Shown: positions 11,871 through 25,779 of the stretch, in pieces
Layout of the letters: each line of letters begins with the position of its first letter
Numbering within the stretch: the first letter of the stretch is position 1
NCBI GenBank assembly: GCA_900074885.1
Contig: FJUW01000061.1
Span: forward strand, 400,130-464,129
Direction: 5' to 3'
Length of the DNA stretch: 64,000 nt
Source: Rhynchosporium graminicola
Taxonomy: Eukaryota > Ascomycota > Leotiomycetes > Helotiales > Ploettnerulaceae
Program-made: the position numbers and the translations under genes
Notes under the pieces: generated by a model
The model's input: only the letters and a program-made list of their open reading frames with translations
Database searches by the model: none
What the model was told of the DNA's origin: nothing

Positions 11871-12673
11871 ATGTGTACCACACTACCATCCATACGCCAT
11901 TATCGTCCTTCTTGGGCTCTTCTTACCACAAATGGCGTTCCAACGCCCAATCTTGCTCGAGGCAGTAGTTTCACTCCTGTCCAAATCTTCCATCGAGCGC
12001 CAATACCACCACCAAAAGTCCCTCACTCTGGTTCGAAGTCGTCACCTAAGAAAGAGCCTTCAGGCTCGCCATCTGGTAGCGCCATCTTGAGCGAGCCACT
12101 TGGTGTAGGAAGCAAATCTTTTGTTGTTGATCCAAGGAAAAATTGTACTCTATTTCCGAATTCGAGCTACAAAGTCAAAAGGTGACTGACGATGGTTGGC
12201 ATATGAGAAAAATCCACAATTCAGCAGGAAAAGATATCGACGACCTCGCTTTCAATATCGAAAGCAATTCTGTCGCTGTCTTTTATGCCCGTAACGAGAA
12301 ATATGTTGGCCCAGATCGTATTTCACTCAATGGACTTCTGCTCGGGATGTGGAAGACAAAATGGGGGAAAGATGTAAAGCTCTTGTAGCCTATCAGATAC
12401 GTGGCGATAACCAATGGCTATGTGAAGAAGGCCATGGATAATTTTCATGCAGCTATGGGAATTGCAAACTGGAGGGACAAGCCAGTCTTGTCTTGTCGCG
12501 GGGACGGGACTTCTCCAGGAGAGCAGGAAGCTTTTGAATTATGCACACGCAGAACGTCAGTAATGGAATGGCAATATATATGCGAACGCCAGCAGAGCGG
12601 CGCATTGTCCTACGAACTACAAATTGTGCTATCTAGCAACGATATTTCTCAAAATCTCATTGATTTACCCTGA
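11871..12673 (+). pseudogene. Hypothetical gene, probably interrupted by a nonsense codon
   Basis: I do not recognise the product. From ATG at 11871 a Pro/Ser-rich segment runs in one frame. A 62-bp GT-AG intron (12105-12166, donor GTAGGA, acceptor TTCGAG) would join it in phase to a second frame rich in charged and aromatic residues (DDGWHMRKIHNSAG, EKYVGPDRISLNGLLLGMW). That frame meets TAG at 12386-12388, giving 151 residues, but stays open in the same frame for about 95 more codons to 12673 (YVAITNGYVKKAMDNFHAAMG...), which suggests that the TAG is a later nonsense mutation. Alternatively the gene simply ends at 12388. The N-terminus has no signal peptide. The intron is a weak prediction. 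Confidence 0.35.
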
Positions 12674-13289
12674 TACAGCGGACCGAAAGAACCGGTCTAT
12701 CACATAGCCTTCAGGTTGTGGACCGGCTCTCAACGATACCCACCTCCTATCCGTCCCAACGATTGATTCCTGGCTTCTTCCAATTATCGTACGTACAAGA
12801 CTTCTCGAGTACTACGCACCATTTCCGGTAAGTATCCCACCATCTGGACTATAGGAGGCAGTTGAGCATCAAATGAGCGGATTCTATATAGCAATTATGG
12901 AAATCCGAAGCTTGGTCCGAGCCCAAGATTATCCATATTGGCCATCCGCACGATAGGAAGAGGTGGTAGAACGATCATCATCAGGCTTTGAGTATCCACG
13001 TGGTCAGGCAGGATTTCTGATTCATTCGACAGAGCGTTTAATGGCTGAACAAGCAGCATCTTGTCATCCCACATCATTCTAGTCACGGAGAACCCAAGGA
13101 CCCGGGCCTAGGGAAGCTGTCAGCACCGAGCCTCATGAAAAGGATCAGGTTCATGATATTCAGGCCAATCTTTGTATCCCGTCCATGTCGAGCGGAACTC
13201 TCCGGGAACCGCTCCACCTCGTGTGTTGAAGCGTCCCCTTTTTGGCTTCGCGCAAGGTGTCAAATACATCCTATACTTCTCACACGATG
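12674..13289. other. Left flank of the transposon nest
   Basis: Short antiparallel frames at 12895-13383 show no family resemblance. The pre-insertion locus continues at 46547 beyond element A. Confidence 0.4.
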
Positions 13290-13294
13290 GATAC

Positions 13295-13487
13295 TGTTGG
13301 TCCATAGTCACGTGTTAGTCGAGTATCTGCACCGGGGTTTAGCCGGCCAGATATATCTCCCTTACGGAGTCTCGACTACCTAGGAAAGACAGCCACGATA
13401 CAACAGATAATACCACTACTATTATTACTATACTTTGGCTCACGCAGACTACTTAATTGTACGTACTACAACAGAGTGATACTAACA
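13295..13487 (+). repeat. 5' LTR of element A
   Basis: 193 bp. It matches 46354-46546 over its full length, with the differences noticed mainly transitions. It begins TGTTGGTCC, ends CTAACA, and is preceded by GATAC. Confidence 0.92.
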
Positions 13488-14839
13488 TTGATCAATAGTA
13501 TAGATCATTTTACTCTTTAAAAGTAGTCAAATTTCAAGAATTTCGACTACTGAAAAGAGCGCGCTAGTAACCTTAAAGAGTAGAGATATCTACTATAGTA
13601 ACAGCTTAAGTACTAGAGAAAATATAGTCTCCTCTTTACTATTTAACTTAAATTACTAAGATAATTTACCTAGATTCTACCTGCGATACAGTTAAAGGAT
13701 TCGACTTCTAGTATATTATACTAATACCTTCTACGTACTTACCTTCTACGTACCTACCTTCTACGTACTTCGATTACTACTGCAACCCGACTTTAAAGAA
13801 CGCGCTTTTAAGACTTCGATTTACGCCGAAAAACTCGAAGTCAGACTTGAACGCGCTACGCTAGCGCTTCTACTATATAACACTTAAGAATAACTCTATA
13901 ACTACTATTATAAATAACCTCGGAATAGCACTAGAATACTTATACGAATCAGACCTTTAATATAGTAAGAGATAATAATACCCCCGAGGGTATTGCTCCC
14001 GATATATAAGAGCCCTCTGATAAGGACCTACTAGACCCGGAGACTATATAGAAACAGGGAGAAAGTTTTATTAGATAAATTAAGAGCTCCGACTATATAG
14101 ATAAACCCTTATACTCCTTATTTAAGGAGATCTACGAAAGTTAGATAATAGACTCTTTTAAATCTATTAAGAAATCGTTAAATAATAACCTTATATTCAC
14201 CCTACGTACTAAAAGCGTATTTATCGTAGAAGGCGACGAACCTGCGCAGGAGCTATATAAGCTTCTATATACTCCATGGAATACTATACGTAGTAGCTAG
14301 ACCTTGAAGGAGCTAGAGAGCATAATAGGAGAGAAGATACTCTCTGAATAGCTATAGTATATAGTATTAAACCTACTTATACTAGAGAAGCAGATATCTG
14401 CGTAGTAATAAAGAGATAAAAGAGAAAAGGAGATAATAAATAATATAGCTACTTAATAAGACGAATTAGAGTATAAGAGATCAAAGAAGGAGTTCTATAG
14501 ACTATAATAAAGACGCTATATTATACTCGGCTTACCTCTTATCAGCGAATTCGACTTTAACGAAGAATACTACGAACCTCTATAATATAACCGAGATTCT
14601 ACCGAAGGAGTATAATATAAAGAGACCTCCTCTAAGCAGAATAGAGAAGAGTAGTAATACTATAGAAAGCGTATACCGAAGAATACAGGGAGTAGAGGAG
14701 GAGGAGCTAGAGGAGGAGAAGGCTACTAAGGAGGAGAAGACTACTAAGGAGGAGAAGGAGGAGGAGGAGGAGGAGAAGGCTACTAAGGAGCTAGAGGAGG
14801 AGAGGGAGAGTACTATAATATAGTACAGAAGAAGAAGGA

Positions 14840-15611
14840 GAAGTCGTATAGAAAGGAGATCGCTAGCTTCTGTATATTTCTAGAAGAGATAAAATTCAAG
14901 GGAGATAGAGATAGCTTTAGTAGTAAGGTCAGAATATTCTATGATATCTACTTAAGAGCTGAGATTCCACCGGAGGAGTATAGTAAGGCGTTTCTATTAA
15001 TACTAAAAGGCGCTACTCTCTAATACTACTATAATAGTCTGAATAGTATCCCTAGAACCTCTCTGATTATCAGATTCGATACTATACTAAAGAATATAAT
15101 AGATTAGTTTAAGAGCGAGGAGTTTAGTAGATCTTCTCTAATTATATAGAATCTTCTTACTCTTAAATCGATTAAGGAAAAGAACCCTAGAAAAACGACT
15201 TCAGAGTACTTTAATATACTCTTTACGCAGATTAGAGAGCTACGTTATAGTATACCCTTTGAATTATACTATGAGAAGTTCGTTATAAATAAGATTATTA
15301 CTACTTACTAAAGCTCGGAAGCCTGCTAAATTACTCTAGCTTACCCTATAACTTCTACTAAAAAGACGATTACTTCTATTAGAACCTCTATTGTTAACTA
15401 CGAGTACGCATACCCTATAACTAGTACTACCTTCTATACTAATCGAAAATTCCGAAGCGATTCCGATAAAAGATAAGTATATAGAGAGAAGGGAGATAGT
15501 AAAGGGCGATTCAGAATATAAGGAGAGAAGAAGATAAATATAATAGATAAGGAAAGTAACGCTAAGAAGTGCTAGGTATATAATACTACGGATTATATAT
15601 CCTTTAACTAT
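14840..15611 (+). pseudogene. Element A gag remnant with CCHC zinc-knuckle spacing
   Basis: The frame includes IASFCIFLEEIKFKGD-like capsid sequence, and at 15570-15611 the CX2CX4HX4C spacing in which the first Cys survives and the Cys/His positions after it now read Tyr (TGT/TGC or CAT/CAC to TAT). Immediately upstream (about 14690-14815) is a purine-rich stretch encoding Gly/Arg/Glu-rich low complexity. There are many TAG/TAA codons. Gag would package element RNA; this copy is dead. Confidence 0.75.
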
Positions 15612-15859
15612 ATAGTAGAAGAAAGAGAGAAAGCTAAAGAGAAGTTCAAGGCGAAGAACTCTTCTAAGTTCAAAAGTAACTTTAGAAGAGTCTTTAAGAA
15701 AGCATATAGATAATACGTCGCAGAGTATAAGAGTATAGAAGATAAGTATATAGCTACTACCTTTACCTTATGCGAAGCCGGGAGCGATATAAACTACGAT
15801 TCCGATGACGAAAAGCCGGAAGCTCTATTCATAACTTCTATAGGACCTGTCTTAATAGA

Positions 15860-16076
15860 TATTACGGGGCGGATGTAAAGTGTGTAGTGCAAAAGCTCGT
15901 CTGTATTATAAGGAGAATTAACTAAGGAGAGAAGGGAGGTACAGGAGTCTCCCTTCGAAGAAAAGGTAATGCCACGGCCGCTAGTGGCAGTAGTATCAGT
16001 ATACGTATAACTATAAGTCAGGGACTAGCGTAGACGCCTTAAGCGTCGAGTATACTAACAGGTATAACCTGTCATA
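15860..16076 (-). repeat. 3' LTR of element B
   Basis: 217 bp, the more heavily mutated of the pair. CA in 37427-37643 is repeatedly TA here, for example GAGCATAC against GAGTATAC. It is flanked on the left by TSD ATAGA and on the right by the polypurine tract complement. Confidence 0.9.
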
Positions 16077-18059
16077 TTACCCTCCTCCTGTTTCGAGGTT
16101 AGGGCTATTAGCTCTATTCTTCTCCTCTTATCTATTAAGTGCTATAGTAGTAGTAAGAGCTGCTTCCGGTTCCTACGTTAGCCTTACGTAACTTATCTAT
16201 TTAACTAGATACTTCTTTTTCTTTTAGCTTCCCCTTCGAAAAGACCTCTCCGCTAGGATTTCTTCTACTTCGAACTCGTCTTCGTCCGCTACTAGTAGTA
16301 GCAGCGGCTATAAATCATCTTATACTTAGCTCGGTAATAGGTCGGTAGTAGCTAAGCGTAATAGCTATATATGAAAAATATTATATATTCCTAGTAGCAT
16401 ATCTAAGTAGTAGCTATATAACTCTACTGCTTCGAGTACTATATACTTAGCTTACTTTATATCTAGTTTCTTCGCGGGTCGATTTATATATATATTCTAT
16501 AAGCTTAACTAGACTTTATCTCCGACTTTAAACTCCGGGGCTTACTAGCGGTAGCAGTTAGTGACCTCCTCCTGAACCTATTACGCTACTACTATTACTA
16601 TCTATGCTTATTCCTTAGCGTCTCGTAGCTTCTTTAAAATCGTATCCGCTTTTTAAATAAGTAAGTAGTTAGTAGTAGTAGTAAGTTCGTCTTCGATATT
16701 CAAATCGACGTATTATACGTAGTAATTATAAGTTAGAAAGAAAGGGCTTACTCCTGTTAATATAGCGTCTTAGTTATTAATTACTACCTCTGCTAATAGT
16801 AGTATATTGAACTAATCGTTTTATGCGAAGTCTACGAATATACGTAAATATGTCTCTAGCGTCTAGTTCATCTTCTCTATAGAGCTATCGGTTTCCGGGT
16901 GATAAGCTATAGAGAAGCGTCGCGTAATCCCTAGTAAAGTATATATCTATATCTATAATATTCCGATGAACTATTTCCCTTAGTCGGATATAATTGCGCG
17001 TAATAGTACGTATTATCTATAGTAGACTTATATAAACTACTTTACTATAGCTTCTATGTTAATTAATAGTAGTCTATTATATATAATTCCCTTTCTAAGC
17101 TGATTAGTAACTATAATTAAGTTAATATATCTTTCACTTTCTGGAAGATTAATAATAAAATTAATAGAAATTTCTTATTAGATCTGGTCTAGTAGTAGTA
17201 GTAGCTTAAGGAATCCTTACTTTTAGTCTCGCTATATCTTATTTCTTCTATAAGCGTTATAGTTCTAAATAAACTTTCTTATATCTTCTGATATCTATAG
17301 CTAGAAGAACTATCGACTTATAATAGTAGTAGTTAAATCTCGTTCTAAGTATCTATATATCTTAGTATTATATATCGCCTAGATTAACTTTATATATAGT
17401 TCTTCGGAATCAGGTACCTATAGTCTGCCTCAGAATTATAGTTTACTCGCTTCTGATAGTAAGTACTCTGATATTAATATCTTCAACTTTAGCGTAATAG
17501 GGAATATATGCTATTTATCGCGTACTACCTTAGCTACTCCCTAGTATATACTGTCGGTTTATTCTGCTTATAACTAGAGTTCCTTAAGCAGCGTAGAGAT
17601 AGCGAGAGTAGTATTATTATCCGAGGCGGCTTCGTTAACTATTTCGGGTTCTTTAACTTATAGGAGTTCGTTCTATAATTATAAGGCTTCTTCTTCTTCT
17701 TAGTATCTTTAATCTTATCGTATCGTAACTAGAGCTACTACTACTATACCTTATAGTAGTAGTAGTTCTCGTAGTACCTTCAGCTTAATTAGTTAGACTA
17801 ACCGGTACTAGAGTCGTTTATCTTCTATACTACAAGGTATATCTTATTCTTATTATAAGAGTATATCTACGTGTTCGTTTTCTTTTCCCGGGATATAACT
17901 AATCATATAGTTAAACTACGAGAGAAGTAGTAACTATTATATTTATTATTCCGTAAGTTATCGTACTATTATAAAATACTTAAGGTTCTTATAATTAGTG
18001 CGAATATAGAACTCTTATATACTTTTCAATTCGTACTACTACTCCTTAAGGTAATATAT
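16077..18059 (-). pseudogene. Element B RNase H C-terminus and integrase remnant
   Basis: Minus-strand translation shows the end of Gypsy RNase H (NLKYF-like and final SRS-LTI motifs near 17880-18040), followed by integrase including RAIISD-GK-FIGIL near 16930-17000, which corresponds to the second catalytic Asp region. There are many stops. In an active element this product would insert the cDNA into the genome. Confidence 0.75.
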
Positions 18060-18238
18060 TATCGCAAGGTTACGTTGATCTTCAGAGTAAGGCATAAAGT
18101 AGTTGAATGATATTAGTTGTATTGCAGTACTAATTACTATGGAGAGCCGACAGAAGATATTATCTAGGAATATCCGCACGGACCATGCACGTGACTACAT
18201 TCACCTGATCCAATGCCAAGACCCATATCCTCGCAACA
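18060..18238 (-). repeat. 3' LTR of element C
   Basis: 179 bp, a near match to 32267-32445. It is less mutated than that copy: CCCATATCC here against CCTATATCC there. Flanked by TSD TATAT on the left. Confidence 0.9.
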
Positions 18239-19203
18239 CACCCCTCTATAGAGATACTACAAAGTCGGTAACTTCTACAGGTACGAGTGATCCAATTTCC
18301 TATAATTAGTCAATTATACTATCGTATACGTACGTATAGTAATACCCCTGGAGACTAGCACCATGCCTCGATATCACGTGAATCTGGACAAAACCACAGG
18401 TTCCGTAATTCCTTCAAGATATATCAGCCTTCTAATTGATATCTATACCTCTTATTCTAGGTGTAAAACAGTTATATTTAGTATTACTATAAAGGCCTTA
18501 AGGTCTTATAGGCCAAGTGGTTTAGTGAAACCGTCTGCCGCGTTCTCTTTTAAGGGTATATACTAAGGGTCTAAATAACCTCTAGCGACCTTCTAGCGAA
18601 AGTAGTGGAATTTGATATCGATATGCTTAGTATACTAGTGTAATTCAGGGTTCTCTAATAGAGATAAAGCTCCTTAATTATCGTACTATATCTCTATACT
18701 CCTAGAGTCTAGCTTATTATAGCCTAGCTCCTTCAGTACTTAGCGTATCTATGAAGCTTCTCTAGTAAAGGCGCATATAGCTATATACTCTGCTTCCGTA
18801 GAGGCAAGAGCTACAGTAGTCTATCGCTTTGAAATAGCTAAGAAAACACCTCCTATAAGGAAGAAATAGACTCCGGTATATAACACTCTATTAATTCGGT
18901 TACTAGCTTAATTAGAGTCGTAGAAACCTCTTAATTTCACCTTCTCTCTATCGGTAACGTCTCCTCCGTAAGTCGTAGCGTAGTACTTCGTACTTTATAG
19001 GTACGCAAGTACTCTCTTAGCGCTCGCAAGGTATTAAAGTAATAGATTTATCAGAAATTATAATAGTATAGAGCAGTAGTATAGTATATCCTAGCGAGTA
19101 TAAGCTAGGTACTATAAACTACTATAAAGCTATTAATATAGCTTGATTTCTTATAGAGTAGCTACTCCCTTGAATTTAACTATAGAAACCTCTGAACTAG
19201 TAG
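18239..19203 (-). pseudogene. Element C RNase H / C-terminal polyprotein remnant
   Basis: The minus-strand translation contains the Copia C-terminal signatures KHIDIKFH (about 18605-18640) and ENAADGFTKP (about 18510-18545). It is separated from its RT by element D, whose AGTAG target copy ends here at 19203. Confidence 0.8.
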
Positions 19204-19438
19204 TGTGACTACTAGTCAGTTTAGAGGTTTCCCCCTATTAGTGGAAACACTTACTGCTAAGCGAGATTACACGAGTAGAGTTTAGGGGCCCCTTTTTATA
19301 TATATACTTCTCTTCTCTCTCTACTTCTTCACTCCTTAGTTATAGATTCTAAGTTGATTCTTCCTACTTTATATTTATAGTAATATGAGGTCTTACTTAT
19401 TAGGTAGTAAGTGAGACCTTTCTAGAGTAAGCGTTATA
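19204..19438 (+). repeat. 5' LTR of element D
   Basis: 235 bp, TGTGAC...GTTATA, preceded by AGTAG. It has the same length as the rejoined 3' LTR, which confirms the boundaries of element E. Confidence 0.92.
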
Positions 19439-20139
19439 TTATCTATAACTCTTTTACTTATGTCTAGGAAGATAGTAAATATCTACTTATATTATACCTC
19501 TATACATAGAGCTACTAAACGCAGGAGACTACGCTATATAGAGAAGGCCTATATTAAGTATAAACTTAAAGAATAGTACCTAAATAGAAGTAACTTAAGT
19601 CCGACAAATCGACGACCGGTTCTCTAACTCCCTCTACTTCTACTTATCCTTCGGCGACTTATAATACTCGCTGTAATCTATCTCTCTCTATAATAGAGAG
19701 TGCTCGCGACGACGCCTTATCCGAGTCGAGCTCTCTAACTCCTACTATAATTAACGAACTCATCGAGCTACTAAACCTCCTGATAATACCCCTATATTAA
19801 TAGTAACTATAAGTAACTTATAGGAAGACCGCGCTCACTAGCTATAAGAGGTAGAGAGAAGACTCGCGGAGGAGAGATAATTAAATGCAGACTTATCTAT
19901 AGAACTATATTAGTTATAGGACGAGTTCCGGGAACTATACTAGTTAACTACCTAGTGTTCTATTAAGTCTATATCGTTTGATAACGTTTAATCGCGTATA
20001 ATACTACTGCACTTAATTAAAGAAGATAATACTACTCTTACGCTTAATAATCGCTATTAAGAATAATCTACCGGAGGAATATCGTTAATATTATATATTA
20101 CACGTATTAAGAAGATTCCGAACCTTCTAAATAAGCTCT

Positions 20140-20640
20140 CTAATAGAATCGATTACTCTCTAAAACTCTAGGAAGTATAGATACGTAACGCCCTCCGGCG
20201 TTACTTTAGCTACTTTCTTAATAAAGATTATTATAAAGATTTGTTACTTAATTAAATAGAAGGAATAGCTAGAACTTACTTAGAACCCTTATTCTTAGAA
20301 CCGGAATATAACAAGGAAGGTAATATAATCGATTCACTTAATATAATTACTTAACTTATCTTCTTCTTATCGAATCTATACGACTAATAAACCGCAAGAG
20401 CTAGCTACTTAGCGCTAAGGATAGATTATAAGTAGACTTTCTAGACGTTCTACTACGAGTTTCGTATATTAGCTCGTAAAGCTAGCGTGAATAATTAATC
20501 GACTCTGAAAATAGACTTATAGGAGAAGCTACTTATAAGGCTTCGGAAACAGCTCTTCTAATAGTACCGAACGTTAAGAATACTAGAAGAATACGTTAAG
20601 GCTATATAAGCTGAAGATTGAGGTTAATTTATCGAAAAAA
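20140..20640 (+). pseudogene. Element D gag capsid remnant
   Basis: The translation matches the Retrotrans_gag layout: NALRRYFSYFLNKDYYKD, then LLNWIEGIARTYLEP, then LIFFLSNLYD, and RASYLALRIDYKWTF. Stops sit mainly where Trp or Gln is expected. Confidence 0.65.
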
Positions 20641-22659
20641 CCTACTATTCCGAGTCTTCGGCTAAGGCTAGCGCGACTCGGGAACGCTCTATTAATACCT
20701 CCTCTTAGCGCTATATTACTAACTCTTCTCCTTATCCGCAACTAGGCCTTCTTACTCCTGAGAATATTAGTATAACTAGTAATTAAACCTCTACGAGTCG
20801 TATACTATAGTAAGTGCGAAGCGATATTCCGCGAGCTCTATCGCTAGCGAATGCTTCTTATCACTTTACGCTTATCTCTTACTTACGCTTATTATTAGCT
20901 CGACCTAATACTTCGTATCGTATTAACGCGATTAATACTAATAATAATATTAATAGCGAGTTAGAAGATAATAATAACAAAGATACGTATAGCGATACTT
21001 AGGAGTATATTAAACTTCCGCTAGTAAAAGACTATACTTAAGGAAAGACTTCTTCTTAAGTAGTATCCGAGATATACGATATCATTAATCTTACGAAGCT
21101 TCTTAGTAGTTAATCGTTCACTACGTATATTACTCTTACTAAGAATAGACTATCGTATAAGCTACTCGCACTTCTTGATTCTAGAGCTAATAGATACTAT
21201 TTTATTAATTATTCTTTTCTTAAATCTCTTTCTTTCTTTCTAAAACCTTTAATTTACTCTCTACTAAATATAATCCTTATTAAAGGTTTTAATAGCGTTA
21301 ATAGTAATATAATCAGTTATTATATAATACTTAACTTAATAGTAGATCGCTATATTCAGGTATTTACCCCTTTTCTTATTACTACTCTCGGAAACTATAG
21401 TATTATACTCGAAAGGACTTAGCTTTCGGAATATTAAGTACTCTTAGATACCTCTAAACGACAGATTATTTAGCTACTATATACTCCTCCTAGTAACGTT
21501 TATAGCTCTCCGATCGAAATTAAGAACTTATATAAATACTATATTTACTAGCGCTATTAATATGACGCTAACGAACGAGATAAACGCTTTAATTAGTTCT
21601 GGGAAGCGTATGAGGTATAGCGAAACGCAGCTAGCTCTCTTATTAATATTTAAGTAGTTACTAACTCTATATCTATTATTAAACGACTACTACTAAACGC
21701 TCGGAAATATACTTCTAAGGAGACTTATAGATATAAGAATATCTAAAACTCTCCGCTAGAGAGTATACTATAGGTAACGAACCCTCCTCTATTATTACCG
21801 CTTAGGGAGAATCGTTTCCTTAGCGTTTCTATTATTTCCTATAGATATACTGAGCCTAAGTCTTTATTATCTGAAGAATAAGAAAAGAGTAATAGAGATA
21901 AGCCTTTATACGCTAGAGCTACTAATATACGTCCGAAGTATATACGATTTAGTAATATTATTACCTCTATCTTGCGTGAATCTCCACTTTAACTTTAACT
22001 AGAAGTCTCTATATTAAAGACTTACGTATAAGATTACGCTCGTATAATCTATACTATAGATTAATAGTTACTAGGAATACTATCTCGCGAGTTAATAGAA
22101 GCTACTCTAGGTATAAATATAGCTACTATGTTATTTCGGAAGCGCTAATACTAATAAGGACTATCTTATTATGCGCTTAGACCTCTCCAAGAGCCTTCTA
22201 CGCTAGAGATCTATATAATTAGTAGCTTAGCTTTCTATCTCTTATATAAACGCTAGAAGTCTTCTAACGATAAGATCTTCTCTACTACTCTCTACGAGAT
22301 AGATAAGCTTCTTAATAATCGAATCGCAAATTAGTAACGTAATATAGCTATTATATCTTTAACTATTGATCTTACGGAACGCTATAAAACCGCTTAGTAA
22401 TTTACTATTAACTTAAGCGAATTAGATTCAGAACTACGGATTCCTTACGAGTATAGCTAGTAAGTATACGTCTTTTCTAAGGAAGCTAGCGATGTTCTCC
22501 CTTCTTATTATTCATGCGATTACTGAATTAAGCTTAAGGAAGGGGCCGAAAAGAGCCTCAAATACTCCCTCTTATATAAGATATCAGCTAAGGAACTTGA
22601 AGTAGTAAAGGCGTATATTACTAATAACTTAGCTAAAGGTTTCATCGAACCTTCTTAAG

Positions 22660-25500
22660 TACTATACGCTATATCTATTCTTTTCGTTAAGAAAGCTAAT
22701 AGAAGTCTACGGTTCTATATAGACTTTCATATACTTAATAACCTCACGAGAAAAGATTAATACCTACTGCTATTAATCGACGAAACGCTAGCTAGAATCT
22801 CTACTGCTAAGATCTTCACTAAACTAGATATTCGCTAAGCTTTCTACCGAATTCGAATAGATCTAGCCTCTAAAGAGTATATGACCTTCCGGACCCGCTA
22901 TAGAGCGTATAAATACAAGGTACTACTATTCGGTCTAACTAATAGCCCTACGATATACTAGCGGTATATGAATAATATCTTATTCGACTACCTGAACGAC
23001 TTCTATATAGTATATTTAGACGATATTCTGATCTACTCTAATAACTTATTATAATGTTAATTACACGTATATAAGGTACTATAATAATTACAAGACGCTA
23101 GATTATAAGCCGACCTTAAGAAGTATGAATTCAACGTTACTCGCACTAAATACCTTAGGTTTATTATCTCTACTTCTAGAATCGAAGTAGACCTTGAAAA
23201 GGTTAATATTATATGATCTTAGAACTACCTAACTATAGTTAAAGGCGTATAATCGTTCTTAGGTTTTTATAACTTCTACTAGCGATTTATTAAAGACTAT
23301 AGAATAATCGCGAAACCTCTTATATAACTTACTAAAAATAATATGCTATTTCAGTTCGCTAGAGAGTATAAAGATACTTTTAATTACCTAAAGTACGCTC
23401 TTACTTCGGTACTACTCCTCTATTACTATTAGTAAGATCTACCTTATATAATCGAAATAGATACTAGTGATAGAGTTATAGTAGGTATACTATCGTAATA
23501 GCACGATAAAGACTAGTTCCTAGTAGCTTACTTCTCTAAGACTATACTACTAGCCGAGCTTAATTACGCTATCTACGATAAGGAAATACTCGTAATTATA
23601 CGATCTTTTAGTAACTAGAGATCTGAACTTATAAGCGTACTATATTAGATCCGCGTTATTACTAACTATAAAGCTCTTAAGTACTTTATAACTTCTAAGT
23701 AGTTAAATATATAATAAGTACGATAAGTAGAGCTACTCGCAGATTATAACTTTATGATTACCTATCGACTTAAGAAGTATAATCTACTCGCTGACGCTCT
23801 CTCTTATAGAATAGATAAATTAGATAATTAAAATAACGCTAAAAGAGCTTAATATTTATAATAACTACTACGCGAAAACTAAATCGATCTAGTACTACTT
23901 ATAAGTAACCTCTAGAATAGTTCCGACTCTATAGATAGCTTTGAACTTATTAACGCCTTAGAAGTCGCTGACTTATCGCTAGTTTTCTCTATAGTATAGT
24001 AAGTACTCGATACTAATCGTACTACGCTATTACTCTAAGCACTACGGAAATAAGCTCTCTCCGCTACCCTTAGAAAACTAACTATAGAAAAAGATCTTCT
24101 ACTCTATAAAGGAAGATTAATCGTACTTAACGTTTTATATCTTCGTACGCTACTTATACGCGAAGTATACGATCGATTAGAAACTGCCTATCTAAGTATA
24201 AAGAAGATCGAATAACTCCTATTATTATAGTATTACTAGTACAGGATCGCTTTGACTATTAACTAGTACTACTATAACTATTATACTTACCGACGAATCT
24301 AAGTGCTACGAGATAAGAAGCCCGGACTCCTATAGCCCTTACTAGTGCTATCACGCCTATAGGAGCATATTATAGTCGATCTATAGCTTTAATCGCGATA
24401 AATACGATTACGATAACGTCTTCGTATTTATAGATCGTTTTAGTAAATAAGTAATTAGTATTCTATACTATAAGACCTCCGATACGCATAACCTTATAAA
24501 GCTCTACTTATACTACGTCTACTGCTATTTCGGAGCTCTACTAATAATTACCTCTAATAAGAGACCTTAATTTATTTCTCGCTTTTAGACTACTATTTAT
24601 ATAATTCTAGGTACTAAAAGATAGCTTTCTTCGGTATACTATCCTTAGATAGATAGCTAGACGGAGATCTATAACTAATATCTCTAACGCAATGACGATC
24701 TTTTATCTCTTACTATTAAGATAACTAATCGGAATTCTTACTTATTATAGACTACGCCCAGATAACCCTCCCTTACGACTCCCTTAGAGGTCTCTTACCC
24801 TTTGAAGTCGTTCATAGATATATACCCCGCGTTAATTAGAATTAGAAAGACCTACTCGACTCTGCTATACCTACTAATAAATTAAATACTTAGTAAGCTC
24901 TAGATTACGCTAATTATCTGCGTAACGCTTAGACTACTGCCTAATTAAGCCTCTTACGCGTATAAGCTAAGATATCCCGATCTTATAATCGCTTATGCTA
25001 TAAAGTCGACTTTATTATAGATAACCTTATTTAGCTAAATATATACTACTTTATAAGCACTCGACTTAGTAAAAAACTCGACTTCCTAACTAATAGACCT
25101 TTCCGTATAGTTAAAAAAGTTAGAAGCTCTTACTATTTAGAGCTCCTTACTAGTATAAAGGTATATAATGTCTTTCTTACTACTAAACTACGAAAGTATC
25201 TAAACGATCTTTTACTAGGATAAATCTTATTACTATTACTACCTATTAATATTACTAGTGATAACGAATAGGAAATCGAAGATATACTTGCGTGCTATAA
25301 GTAACGCGGTAACCTCTCTTACTGTATCTCCTAGTTAAATTAAGACGTCGACCTCACGTGGTATAATACTTCGGATATTAAGTATACTCCTATAAAGCTT
25401 TAGTAGTTCCACCTCGATAACTCGATATAAGCAGGTCCCCCTGCTAAGCTCCCTGATTAGCTAAAAGCTTTCCACGATAGATTAGATGATTATAACTATT
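22660..25500 (+). pseudogene. Element D pol remnant: RT, RNase H, integrase, chromodomain
   Basis: RT is clear: ILFVKKANRSLRFYIDF, ISTAKIFTKLDIR, YKVLLFGLTNSPTIY and the intact active-site YLDD at 23013-23024. RNase H follows (NYAIYDKEILVIIRSF). Integrase has a Cys/Tyr-rich zinc-binding-like start and the DNVFVFIDRFSK segment. The C-terminus resembles the chromodomain end of fungal chromoviruses, which can target integration to heterochromatin. It is scattered with TAG/TAA. Confidence 0.85.
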
Positions 25501-25562
25501 TTAATAATAATAAGGAGATAGACTAACGCTCGAGGGCGAGCTTTTTTCGGAGGGGGGGGTAG

Positions 25563-25779
25563 TATAACGACTAGTCAGTTTAGAGGTTTCCCCCTATTAG
25601 TAGAAACACTTACTGCTAAGCGAGATTACACGAGTAGAGTTTAGGGGCCCCTTTTCATATATATACTTCTTTTCTCTCTCTACTTCTTTACTCCTTAGTT
25701 ATAGATTCTAAGTTAATTCTTACTACTTCATATTCATAGTAATATGAGGTCTTACCCATTAGGTAGTGAGTGAGACCTT
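25563..25779 (+). repeat. 3' LTR of element D, left part (remainder at 28001-28018)
   Basis: It starts TATAACGACTAG after the G-rich polypurine tract and is cut after GAGACCTT by element E. The ACCTT at 25775-25779 is duplicated at 27996-28000, after which TCTAGAGCAAGCGTCACA completes the LTR. Confidence 0.92.

Noticed and set aside
13308..13312. TCACG as the target duplication of element A with the LTR starting at TGTTAGTCGAG
   Set aside because: TCACG precedes both LTR copies internally; moving the LTR start to TGTTGG/TGTTAG 18 bp upstream gives equal 193-bp LTRs and the true duplication GATAC.
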